Below are positions 36,593-46,300 of a stretch of 64,000 nt of DNA, in pieces (the stretch's first letter is position 1; each line of letters begins with the position of its first letter). The notes beneath the pieces are model-generated. The model ran no database searches. It was not told the origin of the DNA and was given only the letters and a program-made list of their open reading frames with translations. The translations under genes and the position numbers were made by a program. The DNA comes from Bacteroidota bacterium (GTDB lineage: Bacteria; Bacteroidota; Bacteroidia; UBA8524), in NCBI GenBank assembly GCA_008933805.1, contig WBUH01000012.1, positions 87,431 to 151,430 of the forward strand, in the 5' to 3' direction.

Positions 36593-37159
36593 TTAGGCTT
36601 CTATATCCTCAACCTCGTAGTGGGTTTCTCCATTATTATTAATAAAGAAATAGATTTTAAAGGTACTTTCAGTATCGGGTTTGTTGATCATAAAGGTAAA
36701 CTCATACTCTTTGTTTATCTCATTATACCCTTCAAACTTCATATCGTATAATATCGAACGATTAAAAAAATCGTCGTTAAACTCGTCCTTAAAATTGTGT
36801 TTGGTTACTTTTATTTCCTTGCCCTTGTAGTCAGGGCCTTTAGGGGTTAAAAAGTATTCAAAGTCATAATACACATCCATAATCTTTTTGCCCATTGCAT
36901 TGCCCGGAAACACCACCATGCTGGTATCAATAGTGTTCTTCTGAAGCCTCACACTATAGAGTTTACCGTTTAGTTTAAAAGAAGTGTCGCGGCTGTCCCT
37001 CACAGGAGCTTCGGGAAAATTGTGTTGCACTATTGCCGGTGCAGAAGAAGCAGAATCATTAGAGGCGGTGTCGGCCGTTTGGGTGGTTTGTGTATTGTTT
37101 TTACAAGCAGCCAAAGCCAACAGCATTAAACTAATGTACAAATAAGTATTACGTTGCAT
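36593..37159 (-). CDS. Small lipoprotein of unknown function
   Basis: 188 residues. Signal MQRNTYLYISLMLLALAACKNN with lipobox LAAC. A low-complexity Thr/Ser/Ala/Asp linker runs to about residue 45. The rest is a beta-rich domain (FKLNGKLYSVRLQKN, YYDFEYFLTPKGPDYKGKEI, YEFTFMINKPDTESTFKIYFF). No family recognised. ATG start, with a good promoter at 37192-37224. Its stop is nine bases from the stop of the T9SS gene, where AAGCCT/AGGCTT (36582-36600) could form a weak shared terminator. Confidence 0.75.
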   Translation of the reverse strand: MQRNTYLYISLMLLALAACKNNTQTTQTADTASNDSASSAPAIVQHNFPEAPVRDSRDTSFKLNGKLYSVRLQKNTIDTSMVVFPGNAMGKKIMDVYYDFEYFLTPKGPDYKGKEIKVTKHNFKDEFNDDFFNRSILYDMKFEGYNEINKEYEFTFMINKPDTESTFKIYFFINNNGETHYEVEDIEA

Positions 37160-37191
37160 TCTTACAGGTAATATGGGGTGAATTACTACAA

Positions 37192-37224
37192 CAAATTTAG
37201 CAGGATAAACTCTAAATAAGCAAA
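37192..37224 (-). promoter_or_regulatory. Promoter of the small lipoprotein gene (TTTG-N21-TAAATTTG)
   Basis: On the minus strand TTTG at 37224-37221 and TAAATTTG at 37199-37192, 21 bases apart; leader about 27 bases. Confidence 0.65.
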
Positions 37225-37300
37225 GGGAGTTTTGGGTAATAACTATTTCATCAAAGCAATTAAAAGCTGTAATATTGCCATCTCTTAACCATCACATAAT

Positions 37301-39523
37301 ATGCGTAAGTTTTTATTACTCAGCTATGCTATCCTTTGCATTTCGTTTCTTAAAGCCGCACCCGGCGATACTATTAAAGTAAAAAGCCACGATAAAGTGC
37401 ACATGAATTGGTACGGTAATTTCGACCGTAAGGCAAAATTCCCGGATGCTTCTAAAACATTTAACCGCATTTTGATGCACTACACGTTGGGTTGCCCAAC
37501 GGGTGGTTGCAGCGAGTGGGATTACACTACCCAAGTACAATTAAGGCACCGCACCGGCAAAATGGACAGTACCCTTAAACAAACCCCTAATTTTAAGGTG
37601 GGCGGTGTTGCTAAAGATTCGTTAAGGTATAGCACAACGGTTACTTATAAATACACCTTCAATGCAGTTACTAAAACTACCGACAGTACTGCGAATGATA
37701 CTCTTAAGATTGATATTTATGGCGATTCATTAACTCCGTTAACCATTACCCAAAGTATTTTCGGGTGGGCGGGGGATTATTACAAGCCTGTTTTTGACAC
37801 TACTGGAGCCAAAATTGACTCGGTGTATGTTGGGTACGATGCACTGTTAAAGCGCAAAAACTATAACTACTACGAGGTGTTTGAAGTGATTGATAACTTT
37901 GAGTTAGGTCGCGTTATTACACCATACAACGGGGGCGTGCCTACTACATGGCAATACACTTATACGTTTGATGTAACCGACTACGCCAGCTTATTGAAGG
38001 ACAGCGTTGAAATACGTGCCCACTACAGCGGTTATCAGGACGGGTTTACGATTACCCTTGATTTTGAATTTGTGGAAGGTACACCTGCTCGTGAGTGCTA
38101 TAAAGTGATTCCGTTGTGGAACGGCTCATCTGCATACGGTGCTAACCCATCTATTGAGAACTTTTTAGTGGCTCGCAACGTGGCTATTGATGCTCAAATG
38201 AAACAAGCGGTTGTTCGCATTATACAAACCGGACATGGTTTTGGCGGCGCGGATAACTGTGCGGAGTTTTGCCAAAAAGAACACTATTTGAAAGTAGGCG
38301 GACAAACCCGCTTCCAAAAAGTGATTTGGCGCGACAACTGCGGTAAAAACCCTATTTATCCGCAAGGAGGTACTTGGGTGTACGACCGTAGCAACTGGTG
38401 CCCCGGTGCTGAAGTATGGCCTTATGATTACGACGTAACTCCATACATTACTGCCAACAGTAATGCTACTATTGATTTGGATATGGAAAGCTATACCAAT
38501 CAAGGGAACAGCAATCAATCGTACATTATATCGGGAGCATTGTTTTTGTACAAAGAGAATAACTTTGACACCGATGCTTCGCTTGAAGAAGTGATGGCAC
38601 CCAATAATACGTTGCGCTATGCCCGTATCAACCCCGTGTGCGATTATCCGTTAGTAAAAGTTAAAAACAACGGCGGTGATACCATTAAAAATATCGAGTT
38701 CTCCTTCGGCCCTAAGGGCGGTACGCGCAATACCTACGTTTGGAACGGTAGCCTGGCTCCGCACCAAACAGCCGAGATTAAAATGGGCACTAACATTAAC
38801 TATACAGTAAGTACTCCTACTACTGATTTTGAAATGGTGATTGCCAAAGTAAACGGCAAAGTGGATGAAGTAACGTTTAACAACCAACGTAATACCAAGT
38901 TTGCAAACACCCCTGTGTACCCTAACCAAATTATTGTGTGGTTGCGTACCAACAACCGCGGTAATGAAAGCAGCTATACTATTAAAGACCACTACGGAAA
39001 CACAGTGTACTCAAAATCAGGATTGGCAAACGCCACTTTGTATCAAGATACCTTGAACCTTGTGAACGGCTGCTATACGTTTGAAATGCTGGATGCAGGC
39101 GGTGATGGTTTGGGCTTTTGGGCTAATCCCAATGCAGGTACCGGACAGTTGTTTATCAGGAGGGCCAGCAACGGACAAGTCGTTAAAAACTTTGGTACCG
39201 ATTGGGGCTCATCAATCATACAAAACTTTACTACCGGATATACATTGGGCGTTGAAGAAACTGCTAGCAACCCTGCGGTTACAGTATTCCCCAACCCCAA
39301 TACAGGGGAGTTTTGGTTGGATATTAACTTACCGAGCGCAGACAATGCTACCGTTAACGTTTTTGACTATAACGGCAGAATGGTGTATAACCGTCAACTT
39401 TCGGCTACTGAGTTTGTAGCCCACAAAGTAAGCTTGCAAGGCATGGCCGATGGTGTGTACATGGTGCAAGTACAAAGCAATAGCGGGGTATTTACCCAAA
39501 AACTGATTAAAACAGGTAACTAA
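37301..39523 (+). CDS. PNGase F-like glycoamidase with T9SS type A sorting domain
   Basis: 740 residues. Signal MRKFLLLSYAILCISFLKAA. The stretch from GDTIKVKSHDKVHMNWYGNFDRKAKFP to RILMHYTLGCPTGGCSEWDYT (given in parts) is characteristic of the two-jelly-roll peptide-N-glycosidase F fold. Further markers are VGGVAKD-like, AHYSGYQDGFTITLDFEFVEG, GHGFGGADNCAEFCQKEHYLKVGG, and WRDNCGKNPIYPQGGTWVYDRSNWCPGAEV. Several conserved Cys, Trp and Asp-rich motifs are present. After about 460 there is a CARDB-like region and a pre-peptidase-like module, ending in the Por sorting domain (VTVFPNPNTGEFWLDINL, GMADGVYMVQVQSN, KLIKTGN). PNGase F removes N-glycans from glycoproteins; activity here is inferred. 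A strong terminator follows. Confidence 0.9.
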   Translation: MRKFLLLSYAILCISFLKAAPGDTIKVKSHDKVHMNWYGNFDRKAKFPDASKTFNRILMHYTLGCPTGGCSEWDYTTQVQLRHRTGKMDSTLKQTPNFKVGGVAKDSLRYSTTVTYKYTFNAVTKTTDSTANDTLKIDIYGDSLTPLTITQSIFGWAGDYYKPVFDTTGAKIDSVYVGYDALLKRKNYNYYEVFEVIDNFELGRVITPYNGGVPTTWQYTYTFDVTDYASLLKDSVEIRAHYSGYQDGFTITLDFEFVEGTPARECYKVIPLWNGSSAYGANPSIENFLVARNVAIDAQMKQAVVRIIQTGHGFGGADNCAEFCQKEHYLKVGGQTRFQKVIWRDNCGKNPIYPQGGTWVYDRSNWCPGAEVWPYDYDVTPYITANSNATIDLDMESYTNQGNSNQSYIISGALFLYKENNFDTDASLEEVMAPNNTLRYARINPVCDYPLVKVKNNGGDTIKNIEFSFGPKGGTRNTYVWNGSLAPHQTAEIKMGTNINYTVSTPTTDFEMVIAKVNGKVDEVTFNNQRNTKFANTPVYPNQIIVWLRTNNRGNESSYTIKDHYGNTVYSKSGLANATLYQDTLNLVNGCYTFEMLDAGGDGLGFWANPNAGTGQLFIRRASNGQVVKNFGTDWGSSIIQNFTTGYTLGVEETASNPAVTVFPNPNTGEFWLDINLPSADNATVNVFDYNGRMVYNRQLSATEFVAHKVSLQGMADGVYMVQVQSNSGVFTQKLIKTGN

Positions 39524-39545
39524 TTCTGTTTCAGAGTTTATAAAT

Positions 39546-39581
39546 AAAAGGGCAGCCTCTATAAAGAGACTGCCCTTTTTT
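39546..39581 (+). terminator. Terminator of the PNGase F-like gene
   Basis: AAAAGGGCAG and CTGCCCTTTTTT close a stem with an inner CTCT/AGAG pair around ATAA. Confidence 0.9.
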
Positions 39582-39599
39582 GATATAGGGTGATACGTT

Positions 39600-39700
39600 T
39601 AATTTGTCATTCTGACCGCAGGGGAGAACCTTATTACAAATGTGTTAACAAGGTGATATAGGATGCTTCGCTATCACTCAGCATGACAGGGCAAGTGCGC
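39600..39700. repeat. Repeat fragment of the GTCATTCTGACC type
   Basis: Reads GTCATTCTGACCGCAGG, then a T-rich part and ATGACAGGG-like end, a common interspersed element of this genome type. Precedes the duplicated block. Confidence 0.45.
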
Positions 39701-39713
39701 CTGCAATGCTGAT

Positions 39714-39891
39714 CCTGCCGAAGGGAGCGGCTGTAACAAAACTGCCCGACACCCCCTTGTGTTCCCCCTTTGTAGGGGGAATGCCAGCACACTGGCCGTG
39801 TGCGGGGCGTTCCCTCCTTGAGTGGTTAGTGGGTTGGTAAGGAGGGACTAAGGGATATTTACAAACAGATTGCTTTGTCAGCCGAAGACGG
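39714..39891. repeat. Direct repeat copy 1 of a ~177-bp block
   Basis: Nearly identical to 39941-40117 (offset 227 bases). Contains CCCCCTTTGTAGGGGG, GCCAGCACACTGGCC and GAGGGACTAAGGGATA. Short ORFs inside are shadows. Confidence 0.85.
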
Positions 39892-39940
39892 CTTCCGCGC
39901 AATGACGATAATCGAGCGAACGTGCGGGTGATACCCTGAG

Positions 39941-40117
39941 CCTGTCGAAGGGTGCGGCTGCAACAAAACTGCCCGACACCCCCTTGTGTTCCCCCTTTGT
40001 AGGGGGAATGCCAGCACACTGGCCGTGTGCGGAGCGTTCCCTCCTTGAGTGGTTAGTGGGTTGGTAAGGAGGGACTAAGGGATATTTACAAACGATTGCT
40101 TAGTCAGCCGAAGACTG
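39941..40117. repeat. Direct repeat copy 2 of a ~177-bp block
   Basis: Second copy, differing at a handful of positions (for example GGGGCG versus GGAGCG). A piece of the interspersed palindrome with GCGCAATGACGA (39897-39908) lies between the copies. Confidence 0.85.
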
Positions 40118-40137
40118 TCTCTTTGTAAAAGAAGAGA

Positions 40138-40590
40138 TTATATCAATCCGAATTGTTTGAAATGGTGGGTGAAGTGCTTGTTGTGGTAAGCCTCCCATTC
40201 ATCGTAAGTTAACGCACCAAACACAGGGTGGTTTTCTTTTCTTGTTTTATCAGTTGAGTAATGCTGCTCAAACTTTTCAATCTCGTGTTTTAAAGTATTC
40301 ACCGCATCATCCATGCTTGCCGTGCGGTAGGGGATAGGTTCGGGAGGTAAAATGGGTGATTTAAAGTTTTGCTGAAACTCACGATCGCTGAACAAGGCAA
40401 TCCGTTTTAGTTTTTCAACCTTGTCTTCGGGAGTCACTACACCCACGGTCATTGTTCCGTTGCCAATCCTGAAGGTATCCGTAAGATGTTCCACCATGTG
40501 TTGCAGCGTCATACTGCCCCACAGCGGTGTTTTTCCTGAAGGGAGGTCTTTTAGCGTATCCAAGTCAACTTTTCTGAAATCAGCAATCAT
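40138..40590 (-). CDS. DinB/DUF1569-like protein
   Basis: 150 residues, cytoplasmic. N-terminal TLQHMVEHLTDTFRIGNG and C-terminal FGALTYDEWEAYHNKHFTHHFKQFG show the three-helix DinB-like metal-binding pattern of DUF1569 proteins, with His in LQHMVEH and in KHFTHH as likely ligands. In this family the fold often hosts bacillithiol or mycothiol-dependent transferases, but no substrate can be assigned. ATG start and leaderless-type box. Divergent from the YjbR gene, with start codons 61 bases apart. Confidence 0.8.
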   Translation of the reverse strand: MIADFRKVDLDTLKDLPSGKTPLWGSMTLQHMVEHLTDTFRIGNGTMTVGVVTPEDKVEKLKRIALFSDREFQQNFKSPILPPEPIPYRTASMDDAVNTLKHEIEKFEQHYSTDKTRKENHPVFGALTYDEWEAYHNKHFTHHFKQFGLI

Positions 40591-40594
40591 ATCT

Positions 40595-40602
40595 CAAATT
40601 TA
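40595..40602 (-). promoter_or_regulatory. -7 box of the DUF1569 gene, leaderless spacing
   Basis: TAAATTTG on the minus strand, then AGAT, then ATG 40590. Back-to-back with the box at 40640 for the divergent gene. Confidence 0.55.
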
Positions 40603-40639
40603 AGAAAAATAGTGTCTGCATAAATCATACCCTGTTAGC

Positions 40640-40647
40640 TATCTTTG
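40640..40647 (+). promoter_or_regulatory. -7 box of the YjbR gene, leaderless spacing
   Basis: TATCTTTG, then ATAC, then ATG 40652. Four-base gap. Confidence 0.55.
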
Positions 40648-40651
40648 ATAC

Positions 40652-40981
40652 ATGGTAACCCCTGAAGAACTGAGACAATGGTCGTTAGCACTGCCTGATG
40701 CAGTTGAACTTCCCCATTTTGAAAAAGCATCGTTTAGGGTAAATAAAAAAATATTTGCCACGTTAGATATCGCAAACAACCGTGCTTGCCTGATGCTTTC
40801 ACCCGAAGATCAATCGGTGTTTACCGTTTACGATAAAGCAGTTATTTATCCTGTTCCCAACAAGTGGGGACTTGCCGGTGCCACGTTTGTAGAGTTAAGC
40901 ACTGTACCACCTGATTTGTTGAAAGATGCGTTGACGGTAGCTTATGAGGGAAAAGCGTTAAAGCCGAAACGAGCAAAATGA
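40652..40981 (+). CDS. MmcQ/YjbR family protein
   Basis: 109 residues, typical small YjbR fold (CyaY-like): PEELRQWSLALPDAVELPHFEKASFRVNKKIFATLD, given in parts, then NKWGLAGATFVELSTVPPDLLKDAL. Family members are proposed DNA-binding or double-wing proteins; function unknown. The stop codon overlaps the next start by four bases (ATGA), so the two are translationally coupled. Confidence 0.88.
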   Translation: MVTPEELRQWSLALPDAVELPHFEKASFRVNKKIFATLDIANNRACLMLSPEDQSVFTVYDKAVIYPVPNKWGLAGATFVELSTVPPDLLKDALTVAYEGKALKPKRAK

Positions 40982-42195
40982 AAAAAGCAGTATTATTTTT
41001 TTGCTTTTTAGTAAGCCTTTCGCTTTCGGCGCAGGTGAAGCATAAATGTTTGTACGCTGTTAATGAAAAGGCAGCTATTTATGAAAAACAGGCTTTGGGC
41101 ACACCTGTTCTAAAATTAAGGGTGGGCGATTTGGTAAGGGTAGTTGAGAACACAGGCAAATCGGGGAAAACAGTTTTGGAGGGAAAAAAGATAATGTTTG
41201 AATGGCTTAAAGTTTCGTTTAAGGATAACCCAGCTGACCTCGAAGAAGAAGAACTAATCGGTTATACACCTTCAATATATCTTAAACCCTACCTAGATAA
41301 ACTGCCTATATCATTGATAAAAGACTATGACTTTCTTTCATTAGAAAACGGAGACAGAATAGATAAAAACCAGATAGTTTATAATTTTTACTACAACCAA
41401 GGCTACGATGTACCGGTTGATTCTGCAAATTGTGGTTGTTATGTTTACTATGAACACATGCTGGGAGTAATGTATACCCACAATGATGGCTCAATAGAAA
41501 AGGATATAAACCATAATGACCGAAGGTTGGATACTTTGAAGTATTTCATAAGTATTGAAGCAGTTGATTCGGGAATTATAAAAAATGAGGTGAAAAGTCC
41601 CTATCAGATAAGTAATCTAACAGACTCTATCAGAACTATAATACGATGGGAAGAGCATCAAGACGATATAGAAACGAAACTGGTAGGGAAGTTTTACATC
41701 TATCTGAACAATGGTAAAGATTCGGTTTTAATCAATGCAGAGAAGCACGAATATGGTTCATCAGAGAGGTTTGTTGGTGAAATAACCCGTTACAATAAAT
41801 ACCTGCTTTGTTGGGAAAGCTTTTTTTACAATGGGTATTTTTTGATTGATAAAACAACGGGTGCAAAAACCGAGTTTACAGCAGGCGAACCAATCATTTC
41901 TCCAAACGGAAAATTTGTAATTGATTTTTATGAAGAAGTAGACTACGAGGCTGAAAGGACGTATGGGACGATGTTAACATTGTCTTCAATAGGGGATAGT
42001 TTACGGCTTACTCGCCATATTACAGTTGGGTTTAGGAGTTTTGTGCCTATAGAGGATGCATTTTGGATCTCGGATACAGAATTGGTGATGACTATCCTAC
42101 CCCTTGATAATGAGATATTCCGAATGTGTGGCTATAAAACCGAAGCCGATAACCGCCAGTACATAAAACTAAAGGTGGTTTATTTTGATAAGTGA
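40978..42195 (+). CDS. Exported protein with SH3-like N-terminus, unknown function
   Basis: 405 residues. Signal MKKAVLFFCFLVSLSLSAQ. Residues about 22-105 resemble a bacterial SH3 module (KCLYAVNEKAAIYEK, LKLRVGDLVRVVENTGKSGK, EWLKVSFKDNP, IGYTPSIYLKPYL). Beyond that comes a long beta-rich domain with no recognised family: NCGCYVYYEHMLGVMYTHNDGS, then IIRWEEHQDDIETKLVGKFYIYLN and a late part HITVGFRSFVPIEDAFWIS. One cysteine pair at NCGC. Coupled to the YjbR gene by a 4-base overlap. No T9SS tail, so periplasmic or outer membrane associated (inference). Confidence 0.75.
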   Translation: MKKAVLFFCFLVSLSLSAQVKHKCLYAVNEKAAIYEKQALGTPVLKLRVGDLVRVVENTGKSGKTVLEGKKIMFEWLKVSFKDNPADLEEEELIGYTPSIYLKPYLDKLPISLIKDYDFLSLENGDRIDKNQIVYNFYYNQGYDVPVDSANCGCYVYYEHMLGVMYTHNDGSIEKDINHNDRRLDTLKYFISIEAVDSGIIKNEVKSPYQISNLTDSIRTIIRWEEHQDDIETKLVGKFYIYLNNGKDSVLINAEKHEYGSSERFVGEITRYNKYLLCWESFFYNGYFLIDKTTGAKTEFTAGEPIISPNGKFVIDFYEEVDYEAERTYGTMLTLSSIGDSLRLTRHITVGFRSFVPIEDAFWISDTELVMTILPLDNEIFRMCGYKTEADNRQYIKLKVVYFDK

Positions 42196-42216
42196 GCGGA
42201 GTATACTATTCCCATA

Positions 42217-42246
42217 CCGGCATCCGACATCACACATCTAACATCA
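42217..42246. repeat. Inverted repeat, left copy
   Basis: Ends CATCACACATCTAACATCA, the inverse of 47622-47650. The pair frames the CPBP and dnaE genes. Confidence 0.6.
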
Positions 42247-42252
42247 AAAAAA

Positions 42253-43200
42253 TCACTCCCCCAAATTCAACTCCCGCCCGAAGGTGCCGCCCGTTTCCAT
42301 CATCCAAGCCACGCCTAAGTGAGCAATGATACCTCCCACAATACTTTTAGTTTCGTAGGCGATAACCCCTAAAATTAATCCTCCGCCAAAAGAACTAAGG
42401 GTTTCACCCAACGGTTTGCCAAAGTGTATAAATACATAAAAGGCTACCATTGGCAGTACACAACCCCGTCCTACATATTTAGCAAAAGCAAGTATCAAAA
42501 AGCCGCGGAAAAAGAACTCAGTCATTACAAAATCAAACCCGTAGCAGGTTTCAAACAAAAACACCTTTAAAACACCCATCGTAGTGCTAAACCCTTCGGG
42601 AATGATACGTTGGTACACGGGGTACATATCCAGGAAATCGTTCTGGAAGCTGGCCCAGGTAATCAACGGTATCATAAAAAGCAGCATCCACAGGTAGGGC
42701 TTCAAATCCACCCCTTTAATTTTGAAACCGTACAATGTCATTTCCTTTCGGTTTACAAACCACCAATAAAACAGCACAGGTATAAAAATTAGCAGACCTT
42801 GGGCAATTTGGTTAAAGGTGCGTTGAGCGTAGTAAAAATTTTCGGGCGAGGTATAATTCTGCACCCAAATGCGGTAGCCAAACCATCCGCTGCGGAAACT
42901 ATACACAATCAATGCAAAAAACAGCAGCCCTAAAAAGCCACGGTTTTTAAGCAAATCGTACCGTTTATAAAAAACAATGTATAATAGGTAGCTACCCACA
43001 AACGGAATGCCGTACATAATGGCGCTTGCCAACACATATTTGGGGGAGTTTCCGTAATAAATATGCACGTAGTTTTTCTCGATATCATAGGTATATTCAA
43101 CATATACCCCTACGGCCACCAATAAAGCTACACAGATAAAATAAGCAGGTTTTACCTCCTCTTTAAAGTAACTTTGTAAATATTTCCATATCTTCTTCAT
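42253..43200 (-). CDS. CPBP-family intramembrane protease-like protein
   Basis: 315 residues from ATG 43200. A TTG- or GTG-like longer start at 43215 is less likely. At least eight membrane segments. The CPBP motifs are partly recognisable: TEFFFRGF, FYVFIHFGKPLGE and GGIIAHLGVAWMMETG. The family's motif 1 is EExxxR; here it reads T-E-F-F-F-R, so the first Glu, thought to be catalytic, is replaced by Thr. Conserved His in FIHF and IIAHLG remain. It may be inactive or have a shifted mechanism. CPBP proteins process membrane proteins or bacteriocin precursors in other organisms; no partner is visible here. Convergent with the SH3-type gene. Confidence 0.8.
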   Translation of the reverse strand: MKKIWKYLQSYFKEEVKPAYFICVALLVAVGVYVEYTYDIEKNYVHIYYGNSPKYVLASAIMYGIPFVGSYLLYIVFYKRYDLLKNRGFLGLLFFALIVYSFRSGWFGYRIWVQNYTSPENFYYAQRTFNQIAQGLLIFIPVLFYWWFVNRKEMTLYGFKIKGVDLKPYLWMLLFMIPLITWASFQNDFLDMYPVYQRIIPEGFSTTMGVLKVFLFETCYGFDFVMTEFFFRGFLILAFAKYVGRGCVLPMVAFYVFIHFGKPLGETLSSFGGGLILGVIAYETKSIVGGIIAHLGVAWMMETGGTFGRELNLGE

Positions 43201-43293
43201 ACGCTGCGCGGGCAAATATGCGACTTTTCAACAAACAATGTTTTGCCCTCATTGTAATTTAATTTTGAAGTCGTGTTGAGTCCATAGTCGGCG

Positions 43294-43331
43294 GTCAACA
43301 GTCCACGGTTAAAATACAGTTGACTGTTGAC
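43294..43331. repeat. Hairpin repeat GTCAACAGT/ACTGTTGAC
   Basis: Nine-pair inverted arms at 43294-43302 and 43323-43331 with a 20-base loop, inside the 178-base spacer before dnaE. Low-complexity 'agtcca' wording suggests a repeat fragment. Confidence 0.5.
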
Positions 43332-43378
43332 AGCCGTCCGTTGACTTGATAGACAACCTTAAATAGCAAATCGCTCCC

Positions 43379-46300
43379 ATGTTCCTAATATTTGATACCG
43401 AAACCACCGGCCTTCCCCGTGATAAAAACGCCCCGCTTACCGATTTTAGTAATTGGCCCCGTGCCATACAAATTGCGTGGCAGTTGCACGATGATAAAGG
43501 CTATTTGATAGAAGCCAAAAGTCATCTTATCATCCCCGAAGGGTTTGACGTGCCTTACGAGGCTTTTAAAATACACGGTATATCTACTGAAAAAGCTACA
43601 AATGACGGTATCCCGCTAAACGACGTATTGCGTGAGTTTGAAGAGGCGGTAGATAAAAGCACCTATTTGGTAGGCCACAACATTGAGTTTGATATCAACG
43701 TGATGGGCTGCGAGTTTTTGCGCAAGGGTTTTGCTGAAAAACTTACCCAAAAGAAAGTAATAGACACGGTTACCGAAACGATTGAGTATTGTGCCATACC
43801 GGGCGGCAGGGGAGGTTTTAAATACCCCAAACTTGAAGAGCTGCACCAAAAGCTGTTTGGACACGGGTTCGACAGTGCCCACAACGCCATTGCCGACGTT
43901 GAAGTATCTGCACGCAGCTTTTTTAAACTGCTGGAGTTGGGGGTGATACGCCGCGACGGTGTGCGGGTAGCCACCGACATCATGGTGCATTTGGAGGATG
44001 TGAAAGGCAGCATTTTGGCTCAACTGGGTAATTTTGAAGACAGCCACGAGAAGCCGGCAACCCCGTCCAAACCAATTATACTCGCAGGGGAGCATAACCT
44101 GCACGATGTTTATTTTGCCCACTTGCACGTACACAGCCAGTTTAGCGTATTGCAAGCCACCAGCGAGATAAAGCAACTGGTGAAAAAAGCAGTGGAAGAC
44201 AAACAGCCTGCCATTGCTGTTACCGATTTGGGTAATATGTACAGTGCGTTTGATTTTGTGGGAACGGCCATTAAAAACGGTATCAAGCCCATTGTGGGCT
44301 GTGAGTTGTATTTGGCTCGCGACCACAGGGATAAGACGACCAAAGACCACAGTATTACGCAAGTATTGCTGGCCAAAAACAAAGACGGTTATACCAATCT
44401 TGCTAAACTTAGCTCTATTGGTTTTAAAGACGGGTTTTACTATGTACCCCGTATAGATAAAGACGTACTGAAACAGTACAAAGAAAACCTGATAGCCCTT
44501 TCGGGTTCCCTAACGGGCGAGATACCCTACCTGATACTGAACGTGGGTACCAAACAGGCCGAAGAGGCTGTGAAATGGTGGCACGGTGAGTTTGGGGATG
44601 ATTTTTACATTGAGTTGAACCGTCACCATTTAGACGAGGAAAACCACGTGAACCAAGTGTTACTTGAGTTTGCAGCCAAGTACAACATCAAATACATTGC
44701 GGCCAACAACACGTATTACAACGAAAAAGCCGGCGCTGAAGCGCACGATATTTTATTGTGTGTGAAAGAAGGGGAGCTGAAAAGTACCCCCGTTGGTCGT
44801 GGCCGTGGTTTCCGTTGGGGGATGCCCAACGATGAGTTTTACCTGAAAACGCAGGAAGAAATGAAGCAACTGTTTGCCGATATTCCTGAGGCCATTACCA
44901 ACATACAAGAGGTTGTGGATAAGGTAGAACAGTTTGAATTGAGCCGTAAACCCCTGCTTCCTGCTTTTGAAATTCCCAAAGAGTTTGAAAATCAGGATGA
45001 TTACCTGCGCCACCTTACCTATGAGGGAGCAAAGAAGCGTTATGATGAAATAACCGACGAAATACGCGAACGCCTTGATTTTGAGTTGGATATTATCAAA
45101 AAAACGGGGTATCCCGGTTACTTTTTGATTGTACAAGACTTTACCAGCCAGGCACGTAAAATGGGCGTATGGGTAGGTCCGGGGCGTGGTTCTGCGGCGG
45201 GTTCTGCGGTAGCCTATTGTATCGGTATTACTAACCTTGACCCGATTGCCTACGGCCTGCTGTTTGAGCGTTTCTTGAACCCCGATCGTGTATCGATGCC
45301 TGATATTGATATTGACTTTGATGACGTAGGTCGTGATAGTGTAATTAAATGGGTAGTAGATAAATACGGACAAGGTCAGGTAGCCCAGATTATTACCTAC
45401 GGCACAATGGCCGCCAAGTCATCCATCCGCGATACGGCAAGGGTACTGGATTTACCGTTGGCCGATGCCGACCGTTTGGCCAAGCTGATGCCTGCGTCAG
45501 ACTTGCGCAAGGTGATATTCTCATCAGACAAAGAATTAAAAGATCTTTTATCAGGCGACGATTTCAATAATGCAATGGAATTGCGCCGCATTGCCGACGG
45601 AACCGACCTTGCTGCCCAAACGTTGAAGCAGGCGGCCGTTTTAGAAGGTTCAGTGCGTAATACGGGCATACACGCCTGCGGGGTAATTATTGCTCCCGAC
45701 GACCTAACCAAGTACGTACCCGTTACCACAGGCAAGGACAGCGAGTTACTGGTTACCCAGTTTGATAACAGCGTGGTAGAATCGGCGGGTTTGCTTAAGA
45801 TGGACTTTTTGGGGTTGAAAACCCTTACCATTCTTAAAGATGCCATGCAACTGGTTCGCGAGCGTCACGGCGTGGATATTAACCCCGACGAAATCTCACT
45901 AACCGACCTTAAAACCTACGAACTATTGCAACGCGGTGAAACCGTAGGGGTGTTTCAGTTTGAAAGTGACGGGATGCAGAAATACCTGCGCGACCTGAAA
46001 CCTGATAAGTTTGGCGATTTGATTGCCATGAACGCCTTGTACCGTCCGGGTCCCATGCAGTACATTCCTAACTATGTACGTCGTAAGCACGGGCTTGAAG
46101 AAGTGGTAATTCCTTATCCTGTAATGGAGGAGGATTTGCGCGAAACCTATGGTATTACGGTGTATCAGGAGCAGGTAATGCTTTTGGCGCAAAAAATGGC
46201 TGGCTTTACCAAAGGCGAGGCCGATACCCTGCGAAAAGCGATGGGTAAGAAGCAGATAGAAACCATGTTGAAGATGAAAGAAAAATTCATCAACGGTGCT

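Noticed and set aside
39678..40019. Minus-strand ORF of 113 codons
   Set aside because: Spans the duplicated block; both copies would encode the same odd low-complexity peptide. Repeat shadow.
43616..44362. Long minus-strand ORFs inside dnaE
   Set aside because: Antisense shadows of a strongly coding region; the dnaE frame carries all conserved motifs.
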